Positions 44,798 to 56,472 of a stretch of 64,000 nt of DNA are shown here, one piece after another. Numbering within the stretch: position 1 is the stretch's first letter; every line of letters begins with the position of its first letter. The position numbers and the translations under genes are program-made. Source of the stretch: Streptomyces sp. TSRI0107 (lineage in GTDB: Bacteria; Actinomycetota; Actinomycetes; Streptomycetales; Streptomycetaceae); contig NZ_LIVZ01000004.1 of assembly GCF_001905845.1 (NCBI RefSeq), forward strand, positions 62,001 through 126,000. Direction: 5' to 3'. Under the pieces are notes generated by a model. The model was not told the DNA's origin. It searched no databases and saw only the letters and a list, made by a program, of their open reading frames with translations.

Positions 44798-45805
44798 TCA
44801 CTCGCCGGCCGGGCCGGCCCCGCCGCGCTCGGCGACCAGCGCGGCCGCCTCCTCGCGCAGGTCGCGGCGCAGCTCCTTCGGCAGCGAGAAGGTGATGGAC
44901 TCCTCGGCGGCCTTGACGATCTCGACGTCCTCGAAGCCCCGCTGGGCCAGCCACTCCAGCACCTGCTCGACCAGCACCTCCGGCACCGAGGCGCCCGAGG
45001 TGACGCCGACCGTGGTGACGCCCTCCAGCCAGGCCTCGTCGATCTCGTCGGCGAAGTCCACCAGGTAGGAGGCGCGGGCCCCGGCCAGCTTGGCGACCTC
45101 GACGAGCCGCTTGGAGTTGGAGGAGTTGCGGGAGCCGACGACGATCACCAGGTCGGCCTCGGCGCCCATCTGCTTCACCGCGAGCTGACGGTTCTGCGTG
45201 GCGTAGCAGATGTCGTCGCTGGGCGGGGAGATCAGCTGCGGGAACTTCTCCTTGAGCGCGTCGACGGTCTCCATGGTCTCGTCGACGGAGAGGGTGGTCT
45301 GCGACAGCCAGACGACCTTCGACGGGTCGCGGACCTCGACCTTCGCCACGTCGCCCGGTCCGTCGACGAGCTGGATGTGGTCGGGGGCCTCGCCGGAGGT
45401 GCCGATGACCTCCTCGTGGCCCTCGTGGCCGATGAGGAGGATGTCGTAGTCCTCGTTGGCGAAGCGGACGGCTTCCTTGTGGACCTTGGTGACCAGCGGG
45501 CAGGTCGCGTCGATGGTGGCGAGCCGGCCGCGCGCGGCCTCCTCGTGGACGACCGGGGCGACGCCGTGCGCGGAGAACATCACGATGTTGCCCGGCGGCA
45601 CCTCCTCCGTCTGCTCGACGAAGATCGCGCCCTTCTTCTCCAGGGTCTGCACGACGTACTTGTTGTGGACGATCTCGTGGCGGACGTAGACCGGAGCGCC
45701 GTACTGCTCCAGGGCTTTCTCGACGGCGATCACGGCGCGGTCCACACCCGCGCAGTAACCACGGGGGGCGGCGAGCAGGACACGGCGGCCAGGCGAAGCA
45801 GTCAT
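44798..45805 (-). CDS. ispH: 4-hydroxy-3-methylbut-2-enyl diphosphate reductase
   Basis: A 335-residue last enzyme of the non-mevalonate isoprenoid route; it reduces HMBPP to IPP and DMAPP at a 4Fe-4S cluster. The three cluster cysteines are in [12 protein letters not shown] (Cys18), [14 protein letters not shown] and [19 protein letters not shown] text; the conserved [10 protein letters not shown] and EEVIGT also match. The start could be ATG 45805 or ATG 45814, three codons earlier; neither has a good ribosome site. It is divergent from a truncated permease gene. A long open frame extending upstream to 47020 is antisense and spurious. Confidence 0.96.
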   Translation of the reverse strand: MTASPGRRVLLAAPRGYCAGVDRAVIAVEKALEQYGAPVYVRHEIVHNKYVVQTLEKKGAIFVEQTEEVPPGNIVMFSAHGVAPVVHEEAARGRLATIDATCPLVTKVHKEAVRFANEDYDILLIGHEGHEEVIGTSGEAPDHIQLVDGPGDVAKVEVRDPSKVVWLSQTTLSVDETMETVDALKEKFPQLISPPSDDICYATQNRQLAVKQMGAEADLVIVVGSRNSSNSKRLVEVAKLAGARASYLVDFADEIDEAWLEGVTTVGVTSGASVPEVLVEQVLEWLAQRGFEDVEIVKAAEESITFSLPKELRRDLREEAAALVAERGGAGPAGE

Positions 45806-45875
45806 GCGACCCATCGTAAGGCCGCGTTCGGGGGTCAGAGATCGCGTCCCCGCCGGGCTGCCGGGGAGACTGGCC

Positions 45876-46895
45876 GTGAGCTGGGAGGGGCGGGGCAGGG
45901 CGGTACGGACGCGACGCGCGGAGGCGCTGGTCCCGGAGGTGTCGCGATGGGTGTGGACGGCGCTCGCGGTGGTCCTCACCACGCTGCTGAACCTGTGGGG
46001 CGTACGGGTCGCCGCGCGGGTGGGCTTCCTCGTGCCGGCGATGGAGATCGTGGTCCTCCTGGTGTTCGTGGCCGCCGCGACCGTCGTCCTCGCGCGGGAC
46101 GGCGCCGAGCGGGCGTGGCTGTCGCCGCTGTCCGGGGACGGTTCGCAGGGCGCGTTCGCGCTGTCCGCGGTGATCGGGGCGGTGTCCGTCGCCGTGCTGT
46201 CGTATCTCGGGTTCGACGCGATCGCCTCCTTCGCCGAGGAGGTGACGGGCGGCTCGGAGAAGGTCGCCCGCGCGGTGCTGTCCTGTCTCGCCCTCGCGGG
46301 TGTGCTGTTCGTCGCGCAGATGTATCCGGTGGCCGTGCTGGAGCCGGTGTCGTCGGCGGAGCTGGCCGCCGACCCCGTCCGGCAGGGCTCGGCCTTCTTC
46401 GACGCCGTGGACGTCTCGGTCGGTGCCTGGCTGCACGACCTGGTGGCGGTCAGCAAGGCGGTCGGCGCCGCGCTGGCGGGGCAGGCGGCGGCCGGGCGGC
46501 TGCTGTTCGCCATGAGCCGCGACCGGCGGCTGCCGCGGGCGCTGTCGCGGACGGACGCCGGGGTGCCGCGGGTGGCGCTGCTGTGCGCGGCGGTGTGGGC
46601 GGCCGGCCGGGACGACGGCATGGACCACCTCGTCTCGGTCGTCGACATCGGCGCGCTGACCGCTTTCCCGCTGCTGCACGCGAGCGTGGTGGGGTGGTTC
46701 GCGGTACGGCGGCGAGGGGGGCCGGTGAGCTGGCGGCGGCATGTGCTGGTGCCGGTGCTCGGGGCGGCGATCACCGTCGCCGTGATCGTGGAGGCGTCGC
46801 GGGCTGCGCAGGTGGTGGGCGCGGTCTGGCCGGCCGTCGGACTGATCGCGGCGGCCGTCCAGCGCGGCCGCCGGGGCTCCGCCGCGGCGGACTGA
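45876..46895 (+). pseudogene. N-terminally truncated APC-type amino-acid permease
   Basis: A 339-codon frame starting at GTG 45876 with GGGGAG eight bases upstream. Conserved helices begin only at [19 protein letters not shown], which corresponds to the fourth or fifth helix of APC transporters; the later [14 protein letters not shown] and [19 protein letters not shown] are canonical. Full-length relatives have about 450-500 residues and twelve helices. Four or so helices, including the substrate-binding first helix, are missing and the sequence upstream reads into the ispH promoter. It is intact as an open frame, so it may be translated, but is unlikely to transport. Confidence 0.65.
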
Positions 46896-46961
46896 GCCGC
46901 GGGGCCGACCGGGGACTGCGGCTGCCCCGAATTGTCAGCGGCTGCCGTTACGCTCACGAGC

Positions 46962-48179
46962 ATGGCTGTGAACACGTCCGCGGAATCCCCGCTGCCCGTC
47001 GGTGAGGTGTCGCGGCTCATCGGGGGGTGGATCGACCGGCTCGGCGCGGTGTGGGTCGAGGGTCAGATCACCCAGTTGTCGCGGCGGCCGGGCGCCGGTG
47101 TGGTGTTCCTGACGCTGCGGGATCCGTCGTACGACATCTCGGTGAGCGTCACCTGCTACCGGCAGGTGTTCGACGCGGTGGCCGACGTCGTCAGCGAGGG
47201 CGCCCGGGTGGTCGTCCTCGCGAAACCGGAGTGGTACGCGCCGCGGGGGCAGCTGTCGCTGCGGGCGACCGAGATAAAGCCCGTCGGCGTCGGCGAGCTG
47301 CTGGCGCGGCTGGAGCAGCTGAAGAAGGCGCTGGCCGGCGAGGGGCTGTTCGCGCCGGAGCGGAAGAAGCCGCTGCCGTTCCTGCCGCAGCTGATCGGCC
47401 TGGTCTGCGGCCGTGCCTCCGCCGCGGAGCGGGACGTGCTGGAGAACGCCCGGCACCGCTGGCCGGCCGTCCGCTTCGAGGTCCGCAACGTGGCCGTGCA
47501 GGGCGTGCACGCCGTGCCGCAGGTCGTGCAGGCGGTGAAGGAGCTCGACGAGATCGACGACGTGGACGTGATCATCGTCGCGCGCGGCGGTGGCAGCGTG
47601 GAGGATCTGCTGCCGTTCTCGGACGAGCAGCTGGTGCGGGCGGTCGCCGCCTGTCGTACGCCGGTGGTGTCGGCCATCGGACACGAGCCCGACAACCCGC
47701 TCCTGGACCACGTGGCGGACCTGCGCGCCTCCACCCCGACCGACGCGGCCAAGAAGGTCGTGCCGGACGTCGGCGAGGAGGTCGAGCGGGTGCGGCAGCT
47801 GCGGAACCGCGCGCGGCGCTGCATGGAGGCGTTCCTTGAGCGGGAGGAGCGCGGGCTGGCGCACGCGCTGGCGCGGCCGGCGATGGAGAATCCGCACCGG
47901 ATGATCGACGAGCGCGCCGACCTGGTGGACTCGCTGACCGGGCGGGGCCGCCGCTGTCTGGGGCATCTCCTGGACCGCGCCGAGTCGGAGCTGACCCACA
48001 CCCACGCGCGCGTGGTGGCGCTCTCGCCGGCCGCCACGCTCCAGCGGGGGTACGCCGTGCTGCAGAAGGCCGACGGGCACGTGGTCCGCGACCCGGGCGA
48101 GGTCACGGCGGACGAGACGCTGCGCGCGAGGGTGGCCGAGGGCGAGTTCTCCGTACGTGTCGAGACGAGTCGAACCTAG
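46962..48179 (+). CDS. xseA: Exodeoxyribonuclease VII large subunit
   Basis: A 405-residue catalytic subunit of exonuclease VII, which degrades single-stranded DNA in repair. The N-terminal OB fold ([25 protein letters not shown]) is followed by the catalytic domain ([31 protein letters not shown] [34 protein letters not shown]) and a helical C terminus. The ATG at 46962 lies just after a TTACGCT box, suggesting a leaderless or very short leader message. xseB follows in the same operon. Confidence 0.97.
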   Translation: MAVNTSAESPLPVGEVSRLIGGWIDRLGAVWVEGQITQLSRRPGAGVVFLTLRDPSYDISVSVTCYRQVFDAVADVVSEGARVVVLAKPEWYAPRGQLSLRATEIKPVGVGELLARLEQLKKALAGEGLFAPERKKPLPFLPQLIGLVCGRASAAERDVLENARHRWPAVRFEVRNVAVQGVHAVPQVVQAVKELDEIDDVDVIIVARGGGSVEDLLPFSDEQLVRAVAACRTPVVSAIGHEPDNPLLDHVADLRASTPTDAAKKVVPDVGEEVERVRQLRNRARRCMEAFLEREERGLAHALARPAMENPHRMIDERADLVDSLTGRGRRCLGHLLDRAESELTHTHARVVALSPAATLQRGYAVLQKADGHVVRDPGEVTADETLRARVAEGEFSVRVETSRT

Positions 48180-48188
48180 GGTGAGTTG

Positions 48189-48425
48189 ATGACCAGCAAG
48201 GTGGAAGAGGCGCTCGGGTACGAGCAGGCCCGTGACGAGCTGATCGAGGTCGTACGCCGGCTGGAGGCCGGTGGTACGACGCTGGAGGAGTCGCTGGCGC
48301 TCTGGGAGCGGGGCGAGGAGCTGGCCAAGGTGTGCCGGCGCTGGCTGGAGGGCGCGCGGGCGCGGCTGGACGCGGCGCTGGCCGAGGAGGCCGCGGCGGA
48401 GGAGGCCGAGGCGGCGGAGCGGTAG
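48189..48425 (+). CDS. xseB: Exodeoxyribonuclease VII small subunit
   Basis: A 78-residue helical subunit. [40 protein letters not shown] is the family signature. AGGGTGAG lies before the ATG at 48189; a TTG one codon earlier is less likely. It begins 9 bases after xseA, fitting the stoichiometry of several small subunits per large one. The Glu/Ala-rich C terminus is low complexity. Confidence 0.95.
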   Translation: MTSKVEEALGYEQARDELIEVVRRLEAGGTTLEESLALWERGEELAKVCRRWLEGARARLDAALAEEAAAEEAEAAER

Positions 48426-48523
48426 GCCGTCGGCCGGGGCTGTGAGCCGTGGTGCGGCAGGCCGTCGGCGGGGCCGGGAATCGAGGTGCGGGCTGTGAAG
48501 CGGATCACCACGCCCCGCTTTTG

Positions 48524-48537
48524 GTTGAACGTTGAAC
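48524..48537 (+). promoter_or_regulatory. GTTGAAC direct repeat before nitroreductase gene
   Basis: Two adjacent copies of GTTGAAC (48524-48530 and 48531-48537) lie 55 bases before the ATG, with GTTCAGC twice more at 48562-48590. A redox-responsive MarR/HxlR-type operator is conceivable; no regulator gene adjoins. Confidence 0.4.
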
Positions 48538-48591
48538 TTCACTTGGCGTACTGTCGATGTCGTTCAGCACGACGTTCGAAAAGGTTCAGCC

Positions 48592-49182
48592 ATGTCCCTC
48601 GTTCTTGACCCCGCCGCCCAGGACCTGCTCTTCCGCGAGGCCCGCACCGCGAACACCTTCACCGACGAGCCGGTGACCGACGAGCAGATCCAGGCGATCT
48701 ACGACCTGGTCAAGTACGGTCCGACCGCGTTCAACCAGTCCCCGCTGCGCATCACCCTGGTCCGCTCCCCCGAGGCCCGTGAGCGCCTGGTGCGGCACAT
48801 GGCCGAGGGCAACCGGCCCAAGACGGCCGCCGCCCCGCTGGTCGCCATCCTCTCCGCGGACAACGAGTTCCACGAGGAGCTGCCCGCGCTGTTCCCGCAC
48901 TTCCCGCAGGCCAAGGACGCCTTCTTCGCCGAGCGCCCGGTGCGCGAGAACTCCGCGCTGCTGAACGCCACCCTCCAGGCCGCCTACTTCATCGTCGGCC
49001 TGCGCGCCGCCGGTCTGGCCGCCGGCCCGATGACCGGCCTGGACTTCGAGGGCGTCCGCAAGGAGTTCCTGGACGACGACCACACCCCGCTGATGGTGGT
49101 CAACATCGGCAAGCCGGGCCCGGACGCCTGGTTCCCGCGCTCGCCGCGGCTGTCGTACGAGCAGGTCGTCACGACCGTCTGA
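48592..49182 (+). CDS. Nitroreductase family protein, malonic semialdehyde reductase-like
   Basis: A 196-residue FMN-dependent reductase of the RutE/HadB subgroup. Family text includes FREARTANTFTDEPVTDEQ, KYGPTAFNQSPLRI (FMN phosphate/ring contacts), KTAAAPLVAILSAD, AAGLAAGPMTGLDF and the C-terminal Arg-rich NIGKPG region. I chose ATG 48592. The stop codon lies within the first unit of a 16-bp tandem repeat (49173-49252). Physiological substrate unknown. Confidence 0.92.
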   Translation: MSLVLDPAAQDLLFREARTANTFTDEPVTDEQIQAIYDLVKYGPTAFNQSPLRITLVRSPEARERLVRHMAEGNRPKTAAAPLVAILSADNEFHEELPALFPHFPQAKDAFFAERPVRENSALLNATLQAAYFIVGLRAAGLAAGPMTGLDFEGVRKEFLDDDHTPLMVVNIGKPGPDAWFPRSPRLSYEQVVTTV

Positions 49183-49252
49183 GGCACCGACCGTCCGAGT
49201 CACGGACCGTCTGAGACACGGACCGTCCGAGCCACGGGCCGTCCGAGACACA
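49173..49252 (+). repeat. Five 16-bp tandem repeats starting in the nitroreductase 3' end
   Basis: Units of GACCGTCyGAGnCAcG occur at 49173, 49189, 49205, 49221 and 49237. They differ at a few positions. The first unit contributes the last codons and the TGA stop of the nitroreductase gene. The array sits directly before a terminator. Confidence 0.92.
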
Positions 49253-49254
49253 GC

Positions 49255-49284
49255 AAAGGGCCCCGGCACTCGCCGGGGCCCTTT
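49255..49284. terminator. Terminator between nitroreductase and DUF4245 genes
   Basis: A perfect 13-bp stem (49255-49267 and 49272-49284) with an ACTC loop lies between convergent genes. AAA on the left and TTT on the right make it effective in both directions. Confidence 0.85.
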
Positions 49285-49313
49285 CGCATGTCCTGTTCGC
49301 CGCCGCGCGCGAC

Positions 49314-49850
49314 TCACGCCAGCTTCAGCGCCGCCGCCATCTCCGAGAGCTGCTTGAACGAGCCCGTCCCGGCCACGACGGTCGTCGCACCCTTGGTGTC
49401 CTCGTCGTCGGCCGCGAGCACCAGCGCGTCGTACCGGCCGCCGGTGTACCGGGTCCACGTACGGCCGTCGATCTTCTCGGTGGCCTTGGTCTCGTGGGCG
49501 CCCTGGGTGGCGTCGTCGATGAACCTCGAACGCTTCTCCATCGACTGCTTGACCTGCACGTACTCGCCGTCCGGCGCGTGGAAGCCGAGGTGCCAGGTGT
49601 CGTTGTCGACGCCCTTGTAGCGCACGGACGTCGCCTTCCAGTCGTCCGACAGCCCCTCCGGCGCCGCCACCGGGTAGGGCGCCGCACGGCGGGCCGTGAT
49701 CAGCTCGACGCGGTAGTCGACCGCCTTGATCTGCGGTTCACTGTCGTCGTGCGGGACGAAGAGGTACATGACCCCGCCCGCGAGCAATGTCACGCCCAGG
49801 GAGAGCACCATGCTCCGGGCCGTCTTCTGCTTGCCGTTCGTTCCTGCCAC
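49314..49850 (-). CDS. DUF4245 membrane-anchored protein
   Basis: A 178-residue protein with a short basic N terminus, one helix (SMVLSLGVTLLAGGVMYLFV) and an extracytoplasmic domain with AAPYPVAAPEGLSDDWKATSVRY and DTWHLGFHAPDGEYVQVKQS. This is the DUF4245 pattern, an actinobacterial family frequently located next to glpX. Its role is unknown. It is divergent from glpX by 147 bp. Confidence 0.88.
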   Translation of the reverse strand: MAGTNGKQKTARSMVLSLGVTLLAGGVMYLFVPHDDSEPQIKAVDYRVELITARRAAPYPVAAPEGLSDDWKATSVRYKGVDNDTWHLGFHAPDGEYVQVKQSMEKRSRFIDDATQGAHETKATEKIDGRTWTRYTGGRYDALVLAADDEDTKGATTVVAGTGSFKQLSEMAAALKLA

Positions 49851-49878
49851 GCCCCCTATGGTCGCAGGTGCCCCAGCC

Positions 49879-49924
49879 GCTCATACGCGGGGTGCCCTGC
49901 TCATACGTGGGGCGCCCTGCTCAT
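49879..49924. repeat. 20-bp tandem repeat, 2.3 copies, in DUF4245-glpX promoter region
   Basis: Copies begin at 49879 and 49899 (two mismatches), with six more bases at 49919. They end about 75 bases upstream of the glpX ATG and sit just upstream of the DUF4245 start, so they lie in the shared promoter region. Confidence 0.8.
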
Positions 49925-49997
49925 TTTGTCGATCTGACGATAGAGTCGTGGCCAACACCCTCATCCGGCCGTCGTCGTATCAGAAAGGTGCGCTCCG

Positions 49998-51029
49998 ATG
50001 ACCGAGCATCATCTGCCGTCCGAGCTCGATGTACCGTCCGAGGCCCCAGACCGCAACCTCGCCCTGGAACTGGTCCGCGTGACCGAAGCCGCGGCGATGG
50101 CCGCCGGCCGCTGGGTGGGGCGCGGTGACAAGAACGGAGCCGACGGTGCCGCGGTGCGCGCCATGCGGACCCTCGTCTCCACCGTCTCCATGAACGGCGT
50201 CGTCGTCATCGGGGAGGGCGAGAAGGACGAGGCCCCGATGCTCTTCAACGGAGAGCAGGTCGGCGACGGCACCGGGCCCGAGTGCGACATCGCCGTCGAC
50301 CCGATCGACGGCACCACCCTGACCGCCAAGGGCATGCCGAACGCGATCGCCGTGCTCGCCGCCGCGGAGCGCGGGTCGATGTTCGACCCGTCCGCCGTGT
50401 TCTACATGGACAAGCTGGTCACCGGCCCCGAGGCGGCCGACTTCGTGGACATCGACGCGCCGGTGTCGGTGAACATCCGCCGGGTCGCCAAGGCCAAGCG
50501 GGCCACGCCGGAGGACGTGACCGTGGTCATCCTCGACCGGCCGCGGCACGAGGGGATCATCAAGGAGATCCGGGAGACCGGAGCGCGGATCAAGCTGATC
50601 TCCGACGGCGACGTCGCCGGCTCGATCCTGGCGCTGCGCGAGGGTACGGGCGTGGACCTGCTGCTCGGCATCGGCGGCACGCCCGAGGGCATCATCTCGG
50701 CCTGCGCGGTGAAGTGCCTGGGCGGCACCATCCAGGGCAAGCTGTGGCCGAAGGACGACGAGGAGCGGCAGCGGGCGATCGACGCGGGCCACGATCTCGA
50801 CCGCGTGCTGACCACCGAGGACCTGGTCACCGGGGAGAACGTGTTCTTCGTCGCGACCGGGATCACGGACGGCGAGCTGCTGCGGGGCGTGCGGTACCGG
50901 TCCGAGACCGCCACGACCGACTCGATCGTGATGCGGTCGAAGTCCGGGACGGTGCGGCGGATCGACTCCGAGCACCGGCTGAGCAAGCTGCGGGCGTACA
51001 GCGCGATCGACTTCGACCGGGCGAAGTAG
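49998..51029 (+). CDS. glpX: Fructose-1,6-bisphosphatase class II
   Basis: A 343-residue gluconeogenic phosphatase. The metal and substrate motifs [11 protein letters not shown] and [16 protein letters not shown] match GlpX, as do [11 protein letters not shown] and [18 protein letters not shown] precedes the ATG at 49998. Actinobacteria rely on this class as their main FBPase, so the gene should be essential for growth on gluconeogenic carbon. A strong terminator follows. Confidence 0.97.
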   Translation: MTEHHLPSELDVPSEAPDRNLALELVRVTEAAAMAAGRWVGRGDKNGADGAAVRAMRTLVSTVSMNGVVVIGEGEKDEAPMLFNGEQVGDGTGPECDIAVDPIDGTTLTAKGMPNAIAVLAAAERGSMFDPSAVFYMDKLVTGPEAADFVDIDAPVSVNIRRVAKAKRATPEDVTVVILDRPRHEGIIKEIRETGARIKLISDGDVAGSILALREGTGVDLLLGIGGTPEGIISACAVKCLGGTIQGKLWPKDDEERQRAIDAGHDLDRVLTTEDLVTGENVFFVATGITDGELLRGVRYRSETATTDSIVMRSKSGTVRRIDSEHRLSKLRAYSAIDFDRAK

Positions 51030-51073
51030 CGCCTGCCGAGGCTTCGGGTCGGCACGCCTGGCCGGCAGGCAGT

Positions 51074-51113
51074 GACGAGGCGCCCCCTGTGCGGAGGGGG
51101 CGCCTCGTCTTTT
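51074..51113. terminator. Bidirectional terminator between glpX and whiB-like gene
   Basis: A perfect 15-bp stem (51074-51088 and 51095-51109) with a GTGCGG loop is followed by TTTT on the plus strand. It separates convergent genes. Confidence 0.9.
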
Positions 51114-51119
51114 CGTGGT

Positions 51120-51497
51120 TCAGCCGGCTGCCGCTATGCGGTTGGCGGTCCTCGCCGCCTTCTTCAGTTCCAGGTCGCGGCGGCGTCGGCGGGCCAGGAC
51201 CACGCGGCGTTCGGCGGCGGTGAGGCCGCCCCAGACGCCGTAGGGCTCGGGCTGGAGCAGGGCGTGCTCGCGGCACTCGACCATGACCGGACAGCGCGCG
51301 CAGACGCGCTTGGCCGCTTCCTCGCGGGAGAGCCGGGCGGCGGTGGGCTCCTTGGAGGGGGCGAAGAACAGGCCGGCCTCGTCGCGTCGGCACACCGCCT
51401 CGGTGTGCCAGGGGGCGTCTTGGTCCCTGTCTCGCGCTGGCACCCGCTGGGCCGGAACGGCAGCTACCTGCAGGGACGAATGCGGCGGTTGCAGCAC
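51120..51497 (-). CDS. wblI: WhiB-like iron-sulfur transcription factor
   Basis: A 125-residue Wbl protein. The four cluster cysteines are Cys36, Cys66, Cys69 and Cys75 (AVC...CARCPVMVEC), followed by the GVWGG turn (87-91) and a basic C terminus (ARRRRRDLELKKAAR). The start is GTG 51497 with AGGAG upstream. Position beside glpX matches S. coelicolor SCO5046, which I recall as wblI; the exact paralogue is by synteny. Wbl proteins bind primary sigma factor region 4 and control development or redox responses. Confidence 0.88.
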   Translation of the reverse strand: MLQPPHSSLQVAAVPAQRVPARDRDQDAPWHTEAVCRRDEAGLFFAPSKEPTAARLSREEAAKRVCARCPVMVECREHALLQPEPYGVWGGLTAAERRVVLARRRRRDLELKKAARTANRIAAAG

Positions 51498-51627
51498 GGT
51501 CTACTCCTGACGACGGCTTCGCGAGCGAGAGACGATGCAGCAAGGTCTACCCGCTGTACGCGCGCCTATGCGGGGAGTTCCCGACGGCCGGGGCGGGCCG
51601 GCCGCCGCGTGGCTGGATTGACGCCCG

Positions 51628-52314
51628 TCAACGGTCGAGATGCCTGCGCAGACTCCGGTCCACCTTGGCGTGGACGCGGTCGAGGATGTCGGCGACGCTC
51701 CTGCCCCGCTTCGCGCGGGCCTCGATGCTGCCGAGGACGGCCCAGCCGTCGACGAAGACGACCGGCGCGTCGGGGTCGGCCGCGTCCAGCGTGTCCACCT
51801 CGAAGGCGCCGAGGACGCCGCCGCCGGTGCCGCGCAGCGACACGTTCTCCGGGACCTTGACCTCGACGCTGCCGAACACGGAGAACGCCTTCACCACGAC
51901 CTGCTGGTACTCGAACAGCGCCTCGCTGAGGTCGATCTCCACACTGCCGAAGACCGCGTACGCGTGGATCCGGCGTCCGGCCCGCCGGCGGCCCCTGCGG
52001 ATCGCGCCGCTGAACACCGCGACCACGTTCTCGTCCGGATCGGCCGGTATGGCGCCGGCCGTGGGGCGGCCCGGCGCCTGGGCGTACCGCGGGGTCGCGC
52101 GCTGCCGGTGCGCGCCGGGCAGGTCGCGGACGAGCGGTTCCAGATCGCCGACCGTCCGGGCCCCGAAGACCCGCTCGACACGCTCGGCGTGCTCGTCGGC
52201 GGTGAGGCGGCCCTCGGCAAGGGCCTGGCCGAGGACGTCCGCGACACGGTCGCGGTCGGCGTCGGAGGCGCGGAGTTCGGAGGCGGGGGGCGCGGTCTGC
52301 TTCTGAAGGTCCAC
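51628..52314 (-). CDS. DUF1707 protein with LiaF-like C-terminal domain
   Basis: A 228-residue protein. The N-terminal DUF1707 unit (ELRASDADRDRVADVLGQALAEGRLTADEH) resembles SHOCT-type oligomerisation helices. The C-terminal half (VVAVFSGAIRRG, HAYAVFGSVEIDLSEA, VFGSVEVKVPENV) is a beta-repeat related to the LiaF/DUF2154 envelope-stress domain. No membrane helix is visible. I favour GTG 52314 (VDLQKQTAPPASEL); GTG 52335 is also possible, and a CTATCGCGATCTATCG motif lies just before it. Confidence 0.8.
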   Translation of the reverse strand: MDLQKQTAPPASELRASDADRDRVADVLGQALAEGRLTADEHAERVERVFGARTVGDLEPLVRDLPGAHRQRATPRYAQAPGRPTAGAIPADPDENVVAVFSGAIRRGRRRAGRRIHAYAVFGSVEIDLSEALFEYQQVVVKAFSVFGSVEVKVPENVSLRGTGGGVLGAFEVDTLDAADPDAPVVFVDGWAVLGSIEARAKRGRSVADILDRVHAKVDRSLRRHLDR

Positions 52315-52470
52315 GACAGCAGCGTAGCGAAACACGATAGATCGCGATAGTCCCCGACGGCCGGCAACTGAGCCTTACCTCACAGGCTCGCCGTCACAGG
52401 CAGGTTCTACGCTGGGGGGCGCTGCCAATGGAGGCCAGCCGCTGTCTGTCGTGAGTGAGGAATGGGCGAG

Positions 52471-54138
<1,668 letters not shown>

Positions 54139-54205
54139 CTGGCCCATCCGGGGGGCGGCTTCCGCCCCCCGGAACATCGCACCGCCCCCGATCGCTGTAG
54201 CGGGT

Positions 54206-55591
54206 ATGAGCGAATACCGCATCGAGCACGACTCCATGGGTGAGGTCCGGGTCCCCGCGGACGCCAAGTGGCGGGCGCAGACGCAGCGGGCGGTGGAGAA
54301 CTTCCCGATCTCCGGGCAGCGGATCGAGCGGGCGCACATCGAGGCGCTGGCGCGGATCAAGGCGGCGGCGGCGAAGGTGAACGCCCGGCTGGGGGTCGTG
54401 GACAAGGACGTCGCGGAGGCCATCCAGGAGGCGGCCGCGGAGGTGGCCGAGGGGCGCTGGGACGAGCACTTCCCGGTGGACGTGTTCCAGACCGGGTCCG
54501 GGACCTCGTCCAACATGAACACCAACGAGGTCATCGCCACCCTCGCCAGTGAGCGGCTGGGCAGGGCCGTGCATCCCAACGACCACGTCAACGCCTCCCA
54601 GTCCTCCAACGACGTCTTCCCGTCCTCCATCCACATCGCGGCCACGGCCGCCGTCACCCGCGACCTGATCCCCGCCCTGTGGCACCTCGCCGCCTCCCTG
54701 ACCCGCAAGGCCGAGGAGTTCGCCGACGTCGTGAAGTCGGGGCGGACGCATCTGATGGACGCCACCCCGGTGACGCTGGGTCAGGAGTTCGCGGGGTATG
54801 CGGCGCAGGTGCGGTACGGCGCCGAGCGGCTGGAGGCCTCGCTGCCGAGGCTGGCCGAACTGCCGCTGGGCGGCACGGCGGTCGGCACCGGCATCAACAC
54901 CCCGCCGGGGTTCTCCGCCGCCGTCATCGAGGAGGTGGCCCGGACCACGGGGCTGCCGCTGACCGAGGCCCGCGACCACTTCGAGGCGCAGGGTGCCCGG
55001 GACGGGATCGTGGAGACCAGCGGGCAGTTGCGGACGATCGCGGTGTCGCTGACGAAGATCGCCAACGATCTGCGGTGGATGTCCTCGGGACCGCGCACCG
55101 GGCTCGCCGAGATCGCCCTGCCCGACCTCCAGCCGGGCTCCTCGATCATGCCGGGCAAGGTCAACCCGGTCATCCCCGAGGCCACTCTGATGGTCGCCGC
55201 GCAGGTCATCGGCAACGACGCGACGATCGCCACCGCGGGCGCGGCCGGCAACTTCGAGCTGAACGTCATGCTCCCGGTCATCGCGAAGAACGTGCTGGAG
55301 TCCGTCCGGCTGCTCGCGAACGTCTCGCGGCTGCTCGCCGACCGCACCGTCGACGGGATCACCGCGAACCGCGAACGCGCCCGCGAGTACGCCGAGTCGT
55401 CGCCGTCCGTCGTCACCCCGCTCAACAAGTACATCGGGTACGAGGAGGCCGCGAAGGTCGCCAAGAAGGCGCTGGCGCAGCGGAAGACGATCCGGCAGGT
55501 GGTGCTCGAGAGCGGGTACGTGGAGCGCGGCGACCTCACCGTGGAGCAACTCGACGAGGCGCTGGACGTCCTGCGTATGACACGGCCGTAA
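54206..55591 (+). CDS. fumC: Fumarate hydratase class II
   Basis: A 461-residue iron-independent fumarase of the aspartase/fumarase superfamily. [31 protein letters not shown] and the catalytic loop [11 protein letters not shown] are all present. I chose ATG 54206 ([17 protein letters not shown]). Read with the class I gene just upstream, the cell has an iron-dependent and an iron-independent enzyme for the same reaction. No terminator separates the two. Confidence 0.97.
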   Translation: MSEYRIEHDSMGEVRVPADAKWRAQTQRAVENFPISGQRIERAHIEALARIKAAAAKVNARLGVVDKDVAEAIQEAAAEVAEGRWDEHFPVDVFQTGSGTSSNMNTNEVIATLASERLGRAVHPNDHVNASQSSNDVFPSSIHIAATAAVTRDLIPALWHLAASLTRKAEEFADVVKSGRTHLMDATPVTLGQEFAGYAAQVRYGAERLEASLPRLAELPLGGTAVGTGINTPPGFSAAVIEEVARTTGLPLTEARDHFEAQGARDGIVETSGQLRTIAVSLTKIANDLRWMSSGPRTGLAEIALPDLQPGSSIMPGKVNPVIPEATLMVAAQVIGNDATIATAGAAGNFELNVMLPVIAKNVLESVRLLANVSRLLADRTVDGITANRERAREYAESSPSVVTPLNKYIGYEEAAKVAKKALAQRKTIRQVVLESGYVERGDLTVEQLDEALDVLRMTRP

Positions 55592-55663
55592 CCGGCCGTT
55601 CCGCACGTGTGAACCGTGACGCGTACCGCAGCGTCGTATGACAGTGACACCTAATATCTGTTC

Positions 55664-56356
55664 ATGGCAGACGACGGAGCGGTGAGAGAAGTGGAAGCGG
55701 GCGGATCGACGGCCTTCTGGGCGCCCGGGAGCCGGATCCTGTGGCGGTACCGGGAGAACGCCGGCGACCGCTTCCACATCGCGCGCCCCGTCACCGTCGT
55801 CCGCGACGACGAGGACGTGCTCGCCGTCTGGCTGGCCCCCGGCACCGAGTGTGTGAAGCCGGTCCTCGCCGACGGCACTCCCGTGCACCTGGAGCCGCTG
55901 GAGACCCGTTACACCAGGCCGCGCGCCGTGCAGCGCGACCGCTGGTTCGGCACCGGGGTGCTGAAGCTGGCGCGGCCCGGCGAGCCCTGGTCGGTGTGGC
56001 TGTTCTGGGAGCCGGGCTGGCGGTTCAAGAACTGGTACGTGAACCTGGAGCAGCCGCTGGCGCGCTGGGACGGCGGGGTCGACTCCGAGGATCACTTCCT
56101 GGACATCTCCGTGCAGCCGGACCGCAGTTGGCACTGGCGCGACGAGGACGAGTTCGCGCAGGCCCAGCGGGACGGCCTGATGGACGCCCGGCTCGCCGAA
56201 CGGGTGCGTGCGGCGGGGCGGGACGCGGTGGAGGTGATCCGCGCCTGGGGCCCGCCGTTCTCGGACGGCTGGCAGCACTGGCGCCCGGATCCGTCCTGGT
56301 CCGTCCCCGTCCTCCCGGACGACTGGGATCGCATGCCCGCGCACCTGTCCTCATGA
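55664..56356 (+). CDS. DUF402 family nucleotide phosphatase-like protein
   Basis: A 230-residue DUF402 (FomD-like) protein. WKNWYVNLEQP-type text (FKNWYVNLEQPLARWDGG), the acidic DSEDHFLDISVQPD and WHWRDEDEFAQAQRDG are the conserved metal- and nucleotide-binding regions. Related proteins hydrolyse nucleoside di- or triphosphates or nucleotidyl intermediates. The substrate is unknown. It starts 72 bp after fumC. Confidence 0.87.
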   Translation: MADDGAVREVEAGGSTAFWAPGSRILWRYRENAGDRFHIARPVTVVRDDEDVLAVWLAPGTECVKPVLADGTPVHLEPLETRYTRPRAVQRDRWFGTGVLKLARPGEPWSVWLFWEPGWRFKNWYVNLEQPLARWDGGVDSEDHFLDISVQPDRSWHWRDEDEFAQAQRDGLMDARLAERVRAAGRDAVEVIRAWGPPFSDGWQHWRPDPSWSVPVLPDDWDRMPAHLSS

Positions 56357-56472
56357 GACCCTTGATGCGCCCCCGGGCAAGAAACGTAGGATCGTCCTCC
56401 GCAAGGGCGCGCGGCGGCAACTCCCGGGGCGCGCAACGGGCCTGACCACATGTCACCGAGGGGCGGCACGAC

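Noticed and set aside
44798..47020. 740-codon minus-strand frame ending in IspH
   Set aside because: The part upstream of 45814 is antisense to the truncated permease and has Ser/Thr/Ala-rich shadow composition.
49173..49252. Possible CRISPR array
   Set aside because: The 16-bp units are directly adjacent with no spacers, and there are no cas genes in the window.
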